Below, piece after piece: positions 1 to 10,877 of a DNA stretch of 64,000 nt; positions within the stretch are counted from its first letter, which is position 1, and each line of letters begins with the position of its first letter. The DNA lies in NCBI GenBank assembly GCA_030180135.1, contig CM058237.1:104919904-104983903 (forward strand). Reading direction: 5' to 3'. The stretch is from Orychophragmus violaceus. Lineage: Eukaryota; Streptophyta; Magnoliopsida; Brassicales; Brassicaceae. The notes beneath the pieces are model-generated. The model saw only the letters and a program-made list of their open reading frames with translations, was not told the DNA's origin and searched no databases. Made by a program: the position numbers and the translations under genes.

Positions 1-229
1 GAATCTTGACAATGTGCTTAAGAGAATAAAATTTTGTGTGATTATAAGCCTAGAGAAATTAGAGTGAGTTAAGGAATTTGTTTGAGCAACATGTTATTAT
101 TTTCTAAGGACATCATATTGAAGGCTAAGGTAGATTTCTTTGGTTATGAGTCTCCAATTTCCTCACCTCTCCCCTTTGTTTTTATCGTTGTTTGCTTGAG
201 GACAAGCAAGGAAACAAGTTTGGGGGAGT
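1..229 (+). mobile_element. 3' internal end of an Athila-like Ty3 element, with polypurine tract
   Basis: This is non-coding sequence that runs into the LTR starting at 230. A stretch around 193-211 (gcttgaggacaagcaag) followed by a purine-rich tract (about 215-229, aagtttgggggagt) is the usual arrangement just before the 3' LTR of Athila elements. The same arrangement recurs at 44500-44537 in the second Athila element of this window. No ORF is visible and the rest of the element lies upstream of the window. Confidence 0.7.
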
Positions 230-1831
230 TGATATGTTGTGTTTTTGAGTGTTTTTAGGCATGATTAAGGGTGTGATTTAGCTTTAGGAAAAGCATTTAG
301 ATAACATTATTGTGACTTAGCTTTAGGTTAGTGCATTTAGGCATCATTAGGTTAGGTTTGCCTTGTTTTCTCTTTTTTGTAGGTGGTGGATGACCCAAAG
401 AAGCACTGAAGAGCAAAGAAGAAGGTAGGGCCTAAGAACAACCAAGAAAGAGTGGAAAAACAGCTAAGGATCGGATCAGGGATCCACAGCGACGTGCCAC
501 AGCGGGGTCACAACGTCGATGCAGAGATAGAAGGCGTGCAGCGGGCTCTCACAGCGACGTCCCAATGTCGCTGTGAGATTAAGCAAAGAAATCGTGTACC
601 ACAGCGACGTGCACAGCGGGGTCAACATGTCGCTGCGGAACGAAAACACTCACAGCGACGTCGTGAAGCGGGGTCAACATGTCGCTGTGAGCTTAATGAC
701 GAGAACACGATCGTGTACCACAGCGACGTGCACAGCGACGTCCACATGTCGCTGTGGAACGAAATCATGCACAGCGACGTCCTGCAGCGACGTCCACAGG
801 TCGCTGTGCGATCAACTTTTTACCACATGCTCTTTTCCTTTTTGCTTTCGGCTTGTAGATCACCCCATGTGTTTGTGGTCGACCAATGCACGTTTTTATG
901 ATCTATTTAAAGGATCTTAGTGTGTATGAAGAGCCATATCACTTCTTGTAAACAATCACTTCAAACAATTTAGTTTTCTTGATCTTTTATGCAATTTGAG
1001 TTGTGTTCTTAAATTCTTCTTTGAGTTCTTCATACTTATTTCATCCCTTTTCATTTAAATCATGTTTTGTTTTATTGTTGCTATGGCTAGTGAGTAGTTT
1101 CCTTTAAGTTTCTGGGTTTGAGCTGAGGTAAGGGTGATCTAGAAATGGTTTAGGTTGATTAAAAACTTGGGAATATTGGTTTCTTACTTGCTAGAAGTTC
1201 TTAATGCTAGGATTGAATTGGCCACTCAACTCCTTGATCCTAAATGTTGCTAGCACCGAGAGGTGTAGTTTATGTTTGAATCTCTATCAAGTGCTTTACA
1301 TTCTTAGCCAACGAGAGTTGATGTTTAAGGTGTTTAGTGGTAGTAAGAACTTGATCTTATTGCATAGCTATCTTGAAATTGCCAACGAGAGTTGATGTTA
1401 ATGCTTGATAGGTATAGGGTTATTATCACGAGAGTGGATTAACTAGAAATTGTTGTTCTTAGCCTAAGAAATCACCCATTGTTTGCTGAATGCTTCTAAA
1501 CGGAATAATGATCATCCGAACCGAAACTCAACCCAAGGAACTTAGTTTTTAATCAACTGTTTTCAACCTTTTTATTGCTCTGTTTATGCTCTGTACTTGT
1601 TCTGTTTTAAACTCACCATTGTTACCATTATCAGGTTTAATCATGTTTGGAATTTGGTCTCATTGTTAGATATAAAACCCACAAATTTATTTGGTTGCAC
1701 TTAGATTAAGAGAACACCTGCATTCTTAGTGCGTTTAATCACCCGAGTGGATTGACACCTCAAAACTGTAACGACTAGGTTGTAAACTTGCAACTGAAGT
1801 AAGTGAAGAGGAACTAGATTTTTGCTTATCA
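230..1831 (+). mobile_element. Athila-like LTR (3' LTR)
   Basis: The LTR begins TGATAT directly after the polypurine tract and appears to end in TATCA at 1831, giving terminal inverted bases TGATA/TATCA and a length of about 1.6 kb, usual for Athila LTRs. To the right the sequence passes immediately into minus-strand chromovirus protease sequence, so the Athila element inserted into that chromovirus. The LTR carries a dense array of short inverted repeats at 483-815 (separate entry). The right boundary is inferred from the loss of homology of the interrupted protease; the TSD cannot be checked because the other end is outside the window. Confidence 0.65.
483..815. repeat. Array of AGCGACGT / TGTCGCT inverted repeats inside the Athila-like LTR
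   Basis: About six imperfect units of roughly 50-65 bp follow each other. Each opens with CACAGCGACGT (or a variant with AGCGGGGTC) and closes with the complementary arm ACATGTCGCTGTG, so each unit can fold into a hairpin. Units alternate between flanks reading CCACAG...CTGTGGAACG and CTCACAG...CTGTGAG. The open frames at 452-920 are a by-product of this repetition and are not genes. Confidence 0.75.
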
Positions 1832-1839
1832 AGTTTTGT

Positions 1840-2076
1840 CATGTCCTTAACCAGACCTAGCACGGGCATCACTTGCCCTCCGGCCGCATTTACAATGCCT
1901 TGGCCGACTACTCGTTTCTGTTGGAACAAGCCTTTCCCAATCATCCTGGGACTCACAAATCTATGAGTAGCCCCAGAATCAAACATAGTTAGTGTCTCTA
2001 CACCGCCTATCAAAACGGTACCTACACATTTGATAAATGCATAAGCGCCCCGCTCTTTCCCCCAAAATGTATGCAA
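1840..2076 (-). pseudogene. Chromovirus aspartic protease fragment
   Basis: The minus-strand frame contains the retropepsin active-site motif DSGATH preceded by a hydrophobic VLIGGVETL strand, and is closely similar to the protease start at 48876 onwards. It stops after about 20 residues beyond GKGLFQ because the Athila LTR begins at this point; the C-terminal residues of the open frame (codons below 1832) are LTR sequence. In retroelements this protease cleaves the Gag-Pol polyprotein. Here it is only a broken fragment. Confidence 0.8.
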
Positions 2077-2217
2077 TACATTACTAAATTGAAGAAGTCA
2101 GGGTTCTAGTGACGTTCCAGTGATCGCATCGAAGGAGCCGGCCACGCCTGAGTCCTTCATGAGCTCATAAACTCGAGGTTTCCCTGGCTAGCCCTTGGCC
2201 GTAGCCGTGCGGTCATC

Positions 2218-2475
2218 CTATCCCCGGTATATTTTCGGAGCTCTCTGCCGTCCGTCCCGGCGCTTTGGGAAATCACGTATAAAGTGTCCTGATTGCCCAC
2301 AACGGAAACATGTCGTTGGTCTCTCGGTCACCTCATTTCGCCCCTTGTCTTGTGGACAGCTTGCGACCCCATGGTCCTTGCTTCCACACTTAACGCATGC
2401 TCCCGGTTTTCCAACATCTCCCTTAGTGTTGCTTTCTATAGGAGGCACATTCCGTGCGGTTAGAGGATTGGTCAT
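2218..2475 (-). pseudogene. Chromovirus Gag zinc-knuckle region
   Basis: Two CCHC-type knuckles are visible: CVKCGSKDHGVASC and CFRCGQSGHFIRDF. In the second the last cysteine is replaced by phenylalanine. These knuckles bind the element RNA. The part lies between the gag core (3395-4090) and the protease, and is separated from gag by the hAT-like MITE at 2536-3293. Sister knuckles in the plus-strand copy are at about 48480-48620. Confidence 0.8.
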
Positions 2476-2535
2476 CAGCCACCTGGCTCCATTTCCGCTT
2501 CAGGTCCTTCCCAGGCCGGCTGGTTACTTTCTCTT

Positions 2536-3293
2536 AGGCCTGGGCAAAATACCCGGACCCGAATACCCGAACCTGGACCCGATAAAAAATACCCGATCCT
2601 GTAACCGAACCGAAATAAGCATTTTACCCCATTGGGTATTTAGCTAGCATACCCGTGGGTATAGGTTCGGGTACGGGTATTTACCTGAAACCCGAATGGG
2701 TACCCGAGGACCCGAATCAAAGATTATAACCTACTAAAAAAGTTTATCCTTAACATTATTAGCCATTAGGATTAGTCATTTAGCTTAATCATTCGTGTCA
2801 ATGAGCTTTATATTTGTGGAACTTCAAGTATGAGATTATTTTTTGGACTTAGTAAGACTTGTGTTACTATATGTTATATATATAGTCAGTTGTATAAATG
2901 TTTAACTAATACGTTTTTACACAAATATGACATAAAATAGCAAAGATAACCTCATGTATGGTGCTAATGAAGACTATGGTGGAACGACGTATGAAATTTT
3001 TTGCTTAATATGAATCAGTTAATTTTTTTAAAAGTATTTTGGGTAAAAAATATTCATAAAGAACCAAAAATATCCTGGAACCGAACCGAACCCAAAATGG
3101 ACCCGTTTATTTCGGGTATTTTACGGGTATAATAATTTAGGACCCGAACCGACCTGGACCCGAAAAGACCTAACCCGAACCAGAACCGAAACTTGGTCGG
3201 AACCTGTATAGGTACTAAACTTCATTACCCGAATATACCTGGACCCGAATAGACCCGACCCGAACCCGACCCGAATCCCCGAACGCCCAGGCC
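2536..3293. mobile_element. hAT-like MITE rich in ACCCGAA repeats
   Basis: A 758 bp insertion in the chromovirus with terminal inverted repeats AGGCCTGGGC (2536-2545) and GCCCAGGCCT (3285-3294), flanked by TTCTCTT on both sides (2529-2535 and 3294-3300; a hAT-like 8 bp duplication with one mismatch). Both subterminal regions consist of many degenerate ACCCGAA / TTCGGGT words, while the middle (2740-3060) is AT-rich with no ORF. A relative with its own duplication lies at 27882-28359 and a decayed one at about 23118-23625. No transposase is present, so it is non-autonomous. Confidence 0.75.
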
Positions 3294-3394
3294 TTCTCTT
3301 GTGACCTAGACACCGCCCGGTTCTCCTCGGCCATATTGGCCTCAACAGTCGCAGCTCGTTAGACCAGCTCAGATACAGAATCATAGGTACGAAC

Positions 3395-4090
3395 CTAGAA
3401 ATGGGTCTTTAGTTCCGATCGCAGGCCGCGAAGGAACCGACGGACCTGTGCTGGCTCGTCCTCGACGTCCCGTCCCACATAACGCCTGAGACGGTCAAAC
3501 TCTGCCTCATACTTACGGACCGCCTTGCGGCCCTGGACAAAGCTAAGGTACTTAGCTTCCATACGATCCCAAGCCTCAGCTGGAAAGTACTTCCGATTGA
3601 ACTCAATCTCAAAGTCCGCAAACGAGTCAATGAGACCCTTGGTGCGCCTGTCCACCGACAGCCACCAGTTATGTGCATCCCCTTCCAGGAAGTGGATCGC
3701 AATATCCTTCATGTAGTCCTCTGGACAACGGGTGGATTGGAAGTTATGGACAAGCCGTGACTTTAACTCATCGGCCTCAAGTGGGTCAGCACTCCCCCTG
3801 AAGGGCTGCATTCCCAACTTGGTGATGTGACCGAGTATGTTCAGGTAGTCCACCTTGCGGTTCCTCGTAGGAACAGGTGAACCTATCACGACAACATCAC
3901 GGTCATCATCGTTCGGGTCCTTAGTCTTTGCGACCTTGACCCGTGGCCCTTCCTCAACCGGCTTCTGACCAGAAGTGATGTTCTGGTTCAGAACCGTCAG
4001 CTGATCCATGACCGTTTTCAGCAGGGTCCACATCTGGCCGATGTTCGGGAACGCGGTCAATGGCTCACCACCACCTATGGCATCGTCCAT
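3395..4090 (-). pseudogene. Chromovirus gag (capsid/nucleocapsid precursor)
   Basis: A 231-residue minus-strand frame matching the plant retrotransposon gag family (PF03732 type). It contains the core signatures LEGDAHNWW, FNRKYFPAEAWDRME and FLRGLRSEL. It ends in a TAG codon (3395-3397), but recognisable gag sequence (VRTYDSVSELV) continues in frame after the stop. The plus-strand sister copy has TAG at exactly the same codon (48266-48268). A second in-frame stop lies further down. Whether the shared TAG was inherited from a source element is discussed in the findings. Confidence 0.8.
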
Positions 4091-4469
4091 CTCATGGCCG
4101 GCCTCGGTACGAGCCGCATGAGATGAGGATTAGCCCACCTGCTCTTCCTCACCCCCAACTTGGACTTACAGTTGTTCAACCCTAGTCACGTTGGGAATGT
4201 TTAGAGCCGTGGGTCCAGTGCCCGTCTGGTTAACCTCAGGGCCGGTTAACCCAAGTGTGACAGGTGTGGTCTCGACTCTTGGGGATTGCCCTGTTCCAGC
4301 CGCATCCTTGTCCTTAGCACGCTTTGACTTGCTTTTTCCAACCTGAAGATTCAACAAGGTTAGTCATTCAAGCAATCTCCAAGTCCTAGCAAGTCTATAA
4401 CAATCGACACGGACATCTAACCTCGGACGAGTGGTGTAGCCATTAACCCATAGCCTAGGAAATAACTCC

Positions 4470-4481
4470 GCTCTGATACCA
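4470..4481 (-). other. Primer-binding site (initiator-Met tRNA type)
   Basis: The minus-strand sequence TGGTATCAGAGC is the standard primer-binding site for plant initiator methionine tRNA. It lies a few bases inside the LTR that ends at 4486, where minus-strand DNA synthesis would start. Confidence 0.85.
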
Positions 4482-4485
4482 ACTT

Positions 4486-5818
4486 GAAACACCTCGTCCC
4501 GGCCTTAGGGCCAAGACGGACGTTCCACTAACCAACCGGTCTATCCTGAGGTTCGCTAGCGAACCTCAAGCCCTAACATTCCATACTTAACCAATCTAAT
4601 CATCTGAACGATCCATTCAATCATATCATTCCATACTTATGCTAAGGCAATGAGCAACATAGATAAATAGACATTTTATTAATAATACCAAGGTACCAAT
4701 ACAATGAGGTTTATAGTCATTATGCTATCAATAATGTACCAGTCCTAAACAGTCTATCTATCAAACCACACCACTCGTCCTTGGGTCTCAGTCCGCTCCT
4801 AGGCATGATCATCCCTTTGATCATCCTTACGTCCTGAAACAACACAAAATGATAAGTATGCTTTCATAATATATGATCCAACAACTTAGCATTATACAGT
4901 TCTATATGTTCCCATATCCAAAATGCATCACGCAACCCTAGTCCGATCTAAGTTCCAACTAAACGGCCCACGTTCCATAAGACCGACCCGCGCCCCGACC
5001 GTTCCTGGATCCGCGACCGTATCGCGATTCGCGGTCGTGCCCGTTCGTCCATAATGTCGCACACACGCCCGATACGGATGTCCGTGTGACCATCCGTGTG
5101 TTCGTCGCGGTCATATCGCACGATCGTTCATGAGGACGTCACGTACGTAACGCACGAACGTTCGTAAGGACGTCGTGGTCGTCCGCGCCATTGTCCCACG
5201 CTCGATACGCACGTCCGTGTGGTTGTGTACGAAAGGTCGCGACTGTTCACCGCGAACGGGTGCGATGGTCCGCGGACGGCTGCCATCAACCCGCGATCGC
5301 GATGCACGGTTTGCGTCCCCTGTTCATGATACGATAGTCGGACTTACAACATGGCCGTGATCAACTCGGTTCCCGTTTAACCATCTCACGCCTAAGTCTC
5401 CTTACCGTGTGCGGATTCCCCGATCGCGGCCAACATCTTCCTGACGCGCCGTTCCGACCATCCGTGACCACAACGGCTTAACCGTCCTTAGCGTGGTTGA
5501 TCCGCCATTCGTTTACCGACCGCTCACGATCATGGCCTTTTTCTGATCGTGTGCATTTCCTTGAAAATGACCGCTCTTAGCAGTATATAAAATCCTATGC
5601 CCGGTTCTACTTCCAGAAAGGGGTAGAGAGAAGAACAAATCCTGCCTTGCATCCAAACCAGCCTTAAGTCCAACGTATTGGCCATGGCCGCGAGTAGAGA
5701 GGCATGGATTCTAACCTTTGAAGTCGTGGTTGACTTGCCAGTGTCACGGCCTGTTTCTCCAGCCATGACGAAGCCTTAAACCGCTCCAATCCAACCACCA
5801 ACTCTTCCTTGCTAGCCA
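4486..5818 (-). mobile_element. Chromovirus LTR (partial)
   Basis: It begins (plus orientation) TGAAACACC next to the primer-binding site. It aligns by eye with the last 1.38 kb of the LTR at 52278-54167, including the ATGGCTGGAGA segment (5757-5766 in reverse) and a CpG-dense block at about 4960-5530. The distal 0.5 kb of the LTR is missing. Short open frames inside it (5175-5360, 5530-5882) are not genes. Confidence 0.7.
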
Positions 5819-5879
5819 CAAATAAAATCATAGATATACCATATATATTTAAATATTCGTTGGATATAGTACGAATAAC

Positions 5880-6153
5880 CATGAAAATATGTTGTGGCTA
5901 TTTTTTCCACGTTTTGTTTCATAGCTAGTCGTGGCTATATGTTTCCACGAATCTGTCATAGCTATTCGTGGTTATTTTGCTACGAACAGCCACAAATTTA
6001 TTTTGTAGCTATATAGCTACAGATAGCTACGAAGTAGATATAGATTTTGATTGTTTTTAGTCGCAACTAATTCGTAGCTATATGTGGCAAGAAAAACGTA
6101 GCTACGGAAAATCCGTAGTTGGGCCGTAGCTACGCGACAGTTTTCTTTTAGTG
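5880..6153 (+). mobile_element. CACTA-type terminal fragment (TAGCTACG subterminal repeats)
   Basis: The segment is full of short direct and inverted copies of GTAGCTA / CGTGGCTAT, as in subterminal regions of CACTA (Spm/En) elements. It ends TTTTCTTTTAGTG (6141-6153), which in reverse reads CACTAAAAGAAAA, a CACTA terminus. No transposase and no matching left terminus are visible, so this is a non-autonomous or truncated piece. Confidence 0.55.
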
Positions 6154-6403
6154 TTAGTCGGTAATCCGTTGGTTTTATATTGTCGATAATCCGTCCATTT
6201 TTATCTCACCAATATGTCATCTATTATACATCGGTAAATGTTCGTCGATAACTTGTCGGTAAATCCGACGAAAAACCGACGGATTATAATTTACGATGAA
6301 ATAAGACCGACGAATGCATTTGGTTGAGAATCCACCAGTGAAAATCATTACCAACGGACATCCAACGGATTCGTCCGTCGTTTATAATGTGTTTTCTTGT
6401 AAT
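6154..6403 (+). mobile_element. Second CACTA-like terminal fragment (GTCGGTAATCCG repeats)
   Basis: A different repeat vocabulary (CCGACGGAT, TCGGTAAATCCGACG and variants) fills about 250 bp, followed by TGTTTTCTTGTAATG (6389-6403). Its reverse, CATTACAAGAAAACA, is one base away from a typical CACTACAAGAAAACA terminus. It abuts the previous fragment directly. Both are fragments, with no coding sequence. Confidence 0.5.
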
Positions 6404-6424
6404 GGTTATAGCTGTTTTTGGTTT

Positions 6425-6862
6425 TTTTTAACTGAATAAAACGTCCATTAAAGACTAGTTCAGAGCAATACAGTCTCTACCAACAGAGTCTAAAGAGAGG
6501 GCGCTTTTCGAAAAGCCATCAGTGACCTCATTGTCCTTGCGAGAAATGTAAGAAAAACATAAAAATTCAAAGCTGAAAGAAATTGTCTCGATATCATGTA
6601 GTAAACCATATAGATCTGTTGAGTATTCCCCCTTGGAGAGTGCTCGGATTAGGTTAAGAGAGTCTGTAAACATCGTCACCGTGCTCCTGTTAAGCGCTCG
6701 TAGTTGTTTCAAAGATTCCAAGATAGCTAGAGTCTCGGCCATTATTGCAGACCTCACTGATTTCTTCTTTGTGGTGCCTTTCTGAATCGTTGAATCGCTC
6801 CTGCTCTTGATGATCCATCCTAGGCCCGCTTATTCTGTGTTACTGATCCATTCTGCATCCGT
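6425..6862 (-). pseudogene. LINE (L1-type) 3' part: RNase H-like domain
   Basis: The minus-strand frame 6455-6757 shows the RVT_3-type RNase H signature of plant LINEs (AETLAILESLKQL, FTDSLNLIRAL, YISRKDNEVTDGFSKSAL). The upstream strand (CMTDAEWIS...AGLGWIIKS) continues to 6862. It is cut by the copia-type element at 6868; the other part of the same LINE resumes at 14076. A short T-run at about 6421-6430 is the remnant of the poly(A) tail. The word TTTTTGGTTT at 6415-6424 recurs at 16615-16624 and may be its TSD. Confidence 0.75.
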
Positions 6863-6867
6863 GTACA

Positions 6868-7521
6868 TGAAGGATTATGTGTGTTCATTGGTGTAATTAT
6901 CAGGTTACAACCTAGCACATAATCAAATAGGATCTAGGTGATTTGCAGTTGAATCATAAACAGATCAGGATCATTACCTCTTTTAGAGTGCAGCGGATTG
7001 ATTGGTAATGTCGAGATCACTTAGAGCAGATGATAACCGGCTCCTCCTAGGTATCCACACGCTTACAAGCTACTGGATCAGGCTGCTAGACCAAGCTGGA
7101 ATCAACAGAGAGAGAGAGGACGGCTCAGCCTTATGAAAATCGCAGATGGGGTGTTGTATTACCCTAGGCTGCGCCTCCCTCTGCCTTATATGGGCCCAAG
7201 TTATTAAACTAATGGCCTATTAGGCTTTTGGGCCCAAGACACAAATCAGACAAAAGCCTGTATTTTGTCTGGCCCAATTCTCTGTTCAAATACATTAAAT
7301 GCCTTGCATCTTACTGTATTAATTCCATTTTAACTTTCCCGTTAGCTATGGTGTGTGACCCTTTGGGATCATACAATACTGGTAATAAGTCTTAAACTTA
7401 TAGATCATGAGCGGGCTCTAGCAAGTCATCATTATCACCCAGTATTTATGACTTATGTCTGATCTCGACACTTATCATACTTTCTAGAGATAGTACAGTA
7501 GATTTCAGGACATTCCCAACA
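6868..7521 (-). repeat. Copia-type copy 1, 3' LTR
   Basis: A 654 bp repeat running from TGAAGGATTATG to CATTCCCAACA; its near-identical partner is at 13418-14070. The adjoining internal bases 7522-7534 are the complement of a polypurine tract, which fixes the minus orientation. Confidence 0.9.
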
Positions 7522-7599
7522 ATCTCCCACTTGTACTGGAATCCTACATTCCCTAATCCTTTTGTCTCAATATCTCAATCTGGCATAAGGCAAGATGCG

Positions 7600-10500
7600 T
7601 GTCATCCTTATATAGCCAGACCATGTTTATCGGACCAGATTTGATACTGACAATGCAAACGACTTGGGCAAGTCCGTTTGGGAGTGGCCACTCTCTTACC
7701 AGCTATCAAGTCTCCGATTGGCCTAGAGATATTACCTCCGTTAAACGGCAGGGACAAATCCCATCTTGTTCCATCACTATGAACTACACACTTTATAATA
7801 CACCCAACCAAGGTCCTTATAGCTCCCAGTTACGAAACAGCGTTAGACAATGATCAAAGCGCATCACTCCATGTGCAGCCACATGCATGCGAACTCAGGT
7901 CTAAGGACTATACTCTATAGTCGTATATGAGAACCTCTTATGACACAGATATTAATATCTTGTAGAGTTCTCATCAGCGGGCCATGTCCGGTCATATGCT
8001 CCCCTACATATACCTATGTGTCGACTTTGATGCCGCGCATCTATGACCCCTCGAAACTTGGTCATAAGTCTCAACACAATCTAGTCTCAAGTGGTTGTTG
8101 GTGTTCCAATTTCAACAACCTTCGACTATGGACACTATGATTTATGTCATTTCGTTAAATATGGGGTTTCAGGATCAAGTCTACTCATGTACTTCGATGG
8201 CCCATATATAATGACATGAATCATTTTGGAACGATTATTTACATCACAGTTAAAATAATCCAGAAATCATTGATTTCATAAACATAAAATATTATGTTTA
8301 CATGAACCTTTCAAAACAACTAAATAAAGCCCTTTACAAACTCCCACTGAAATTAAGACTACATCTTAATTTCACTTATCCTACAGCTACAGTCCGCGAC
8401 TCGTGCTTAGGCCTAAGGAGTGGCTTCGTTAATAGATTAGCAATGTTCTCATTCGTTGAAACTTGCTGATCTACTTAACACCTCTGTCATTTATCTCACG
8501 GAATAGGTTATACCTACCATCAAGATGTTTGGACCTCTGATGTGCAGCTAGTCTCATCTATGCTGGGAATCACATCAAGTTCAGTGATGAACTCTTCTTT
8601 CCAAACAACCTCTTTCGCCGCTACCCAAGCTGCGAAATGTTCAGCTTAAGTCATGGAGTCAGCAACAGTGCCTTGCACCGCCAGACAGACACAAGATATA
8701 ACCGGACTGTGACCGGAAATCATCTTTGTCTGTTGGAAACTTGCCTTTCAGACTCTATTGACTTGTAGCACCTCACTTTCTCCGTAAATCAAGAACTTAT
8801 CCTAAGTATTTTCCAAATACTTGAGGATATTCATTACGTCTATCCAGTGATTCTTTGCTGGATTTGACTGGTCTTTACTTGTCTTGCTTAACATTAAAGC
8901 AACATCAAAACAAGTACGTGTCATGGCATACATGATAGATCCAATTGCCGACGCATATGGAATCTCATCCATGCATTCAAGCTCAGCAGTGATCTTTAGG
9001 ACACTGTTTCTTGCTTAACGTAATGCCATGTGACATTGGCATAAAGCCCTTCTTGGAATGCTGAAAACGTGTAGGACTTTGTCAATATAAGAATCCTGAC
9101 TTTGTCCTATCAGCTCTTTTGGATCTCTATCTTTAGATCCAAAATCCAAGAACATACGTGGCTTTATCCATGTCAATCATAAAAACAACTCCCAAGCCAG
9201 TCCTTTACCGACTACAGCATTGGAACGTTATTTCCGAGAATCAGTATGTCTTCGACATACACTATGAGAAATGCAACATCGCTCCCACTTATCTATTAGT
9301 AAACGCACAGTTCCACTTCGTTCCTGTTCAAGTCAAAACCTTGACTACTTCAACAGAACGAAGATTCCAACTCCGATATGCTTGCTTCTATCCATGAATG
9401 GATCGATGAAGCTAACTTACATACAGTATAATTTTTCGGAGTCCGGGCTCACTTTCGCTTCTGTGAATTTCGCAGGTTCGTCACTTTCAATGATCATCAG
9501 ATCATGGCAATTAATCACGAGAAATCACTCTCGGATTAGTGACGGATTCAAATCTGCGAACTTCAGGCTCTACATGTGTAGATTCTACAGTAATCTGTAA
9601 ATCCATCCGCTGCTCTCCCTCAACAAGTTGAGCAGCCTCCTGTATTTCTCGAATTTCTTCGAGTTATACTTTTACTCCCACTGTTTTTCTTGGAAAGCAA
9701 CTTCCCTCTTAGAAAACAGAATTCCGAACAAACTAACTTCGTTTTCGGAATGGACGTAAAAGTAATAAGCCTTGGTTTCCCTAGGACAACCAGCGAAGTA
9801 GCACAACTACAAATACTCAGTAAAGACGAATTTGGATCATTTCCAGTCCACATTTAAGTGGTGTCTTTCAACTGATATTGGTAGAACTATTTCAGCGTAA
9901 ACTTAGATATTTCTAGAGCGTTATTCTTAAAGAATATCATGGAAGATTCGTGTGACTCATCTTTAATCATTTCTAATAAGATCTGATTCTTTCTCACAGA
10001 AACACCTCAAGGTTTTCAGGAGAAATGAGCTGTGAAACGACTTCACACTCATTCAGATGATCACACCATCAATGACTTAAGTATTCTCACTCGTGATCTA
10101 ATCCAGAGTCTATTCAATACTTCTGTCACTCAGATTCTATACCTCATTCTGGAACTCTTTCGACCATTTCAAAGAATTCTGACTCGTGTCTCATCAAATG
10201 AACACAGTCATACTCACTGAAGTAATCAGTAAAGATAATGAAGTACAGGAAATTTTCTCTGGCATTGCTGCTCATTGGGCCACATACATGAGTATGTTCA
10301 AGGTCCAATAAGCCTTTGGGCCTTTCTCTAGCTCGGCTAAGATGGGCCCCTTTGTCTTTTGGTCCAGTAAGCAGAATTCAAGTCTCATAAGATATCCGAT
10401 CAAATGAGCCCAAAAGTCCATAACTATGGGATTTCTGAAACCGACTTACTCTATGTGACCAAAACATTTACGCCAAGAAAAATCAGGTTTAATTCATCAG

Positions 10501-10860
10501 ATTTAAACCAATTCGGTATTTATGTTACATTTAGGCACTCTTTGGTTTAAGATATAAAACCCATTCCTTGAATAGGGTGCTACAATTAATATTTCATTAA
10601 GATCAAAAGAACAAAACTTGTCTTTTATCAAAATGAAAAACATTCAAATTCTTACAAGAAAATGAAAGACAACTCTGCTTAAAGCAGGTACATTGTAGCA
10701 ATTACTTAATACAAAACCAAGCCTCAAAGGCATCTACAAGTGAAAACCCTACTGCTGAGGCAGCATCCATAGCTCCTTCCAGACATGCAGTTCCACTTGT
10801 CCTTCCTTCAACGTTCTACTGTTGCTTAGGCTCTGCATATTATAACAAATATCAGTGCCA
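7600..10860 (-). pseudogene. Decayed copia pol region (integrase/RT remnants)
   Basis: There is no long frame, but the minus strand around 9236-9262 still reads like the copia reverse-transcriptase active-site segment (VYVEDILILGN; the usual DD is ED here). The minus frame at 9620-9853 resembles the integrase-RT linker. The corresponding region of the second copia-type element (about 31800-34300) aligns with this one at perhaps 70% by eye and is equally broken. Both elements therefore seem to derive from a source that already lacked a working pol. Small open frames here (7599-7853, 9158-9600 and others) are not genes. Confidence 0.65.
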
Positions 10861-10877
10861 CAACCAGTATCCAATAC

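Larger units (their letters stand above)
1832..5818 (-). mobile_element. Ty3 chromovirus (Tekay/Del-like), 5' part: LTR, PBS, gag, zinc knuckles, start of protease
   Basis: Read on the minus strand the order is LTR (about 5818 to 4486, ending ...TTTCA), a primer-binding site TGGTATCAGAGC complementary to initiator-Met tRNA (4470-4481), gag, zinc knuckles, then the start of the protease. The element breaks at 1832 where an Athila LTR has inserted. It is a sister copy of the chromovirus at 39024-54167, with the same gag, the same knuckles and the same insertion before the protease. The LTR homology stops near 5818, about 0.5 kb short of the expected LTR start, where CACTA-type sequence begins, so this end is truncated or interrupted. 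Confidence 0.8.

Noticed and set aside
452..920. Open frames of 115 and 149 codons as genes
   Set aside because: They arise from the repeated AGCGACGT dyads in an LTR; the residues are a translation of the repeat and match no family.
5175..5882. Small frames in the minus-strand chromovirus LTR as host genes
   Set aside because: They align with LTR sequence of the other chromovirus copy and lack domains.
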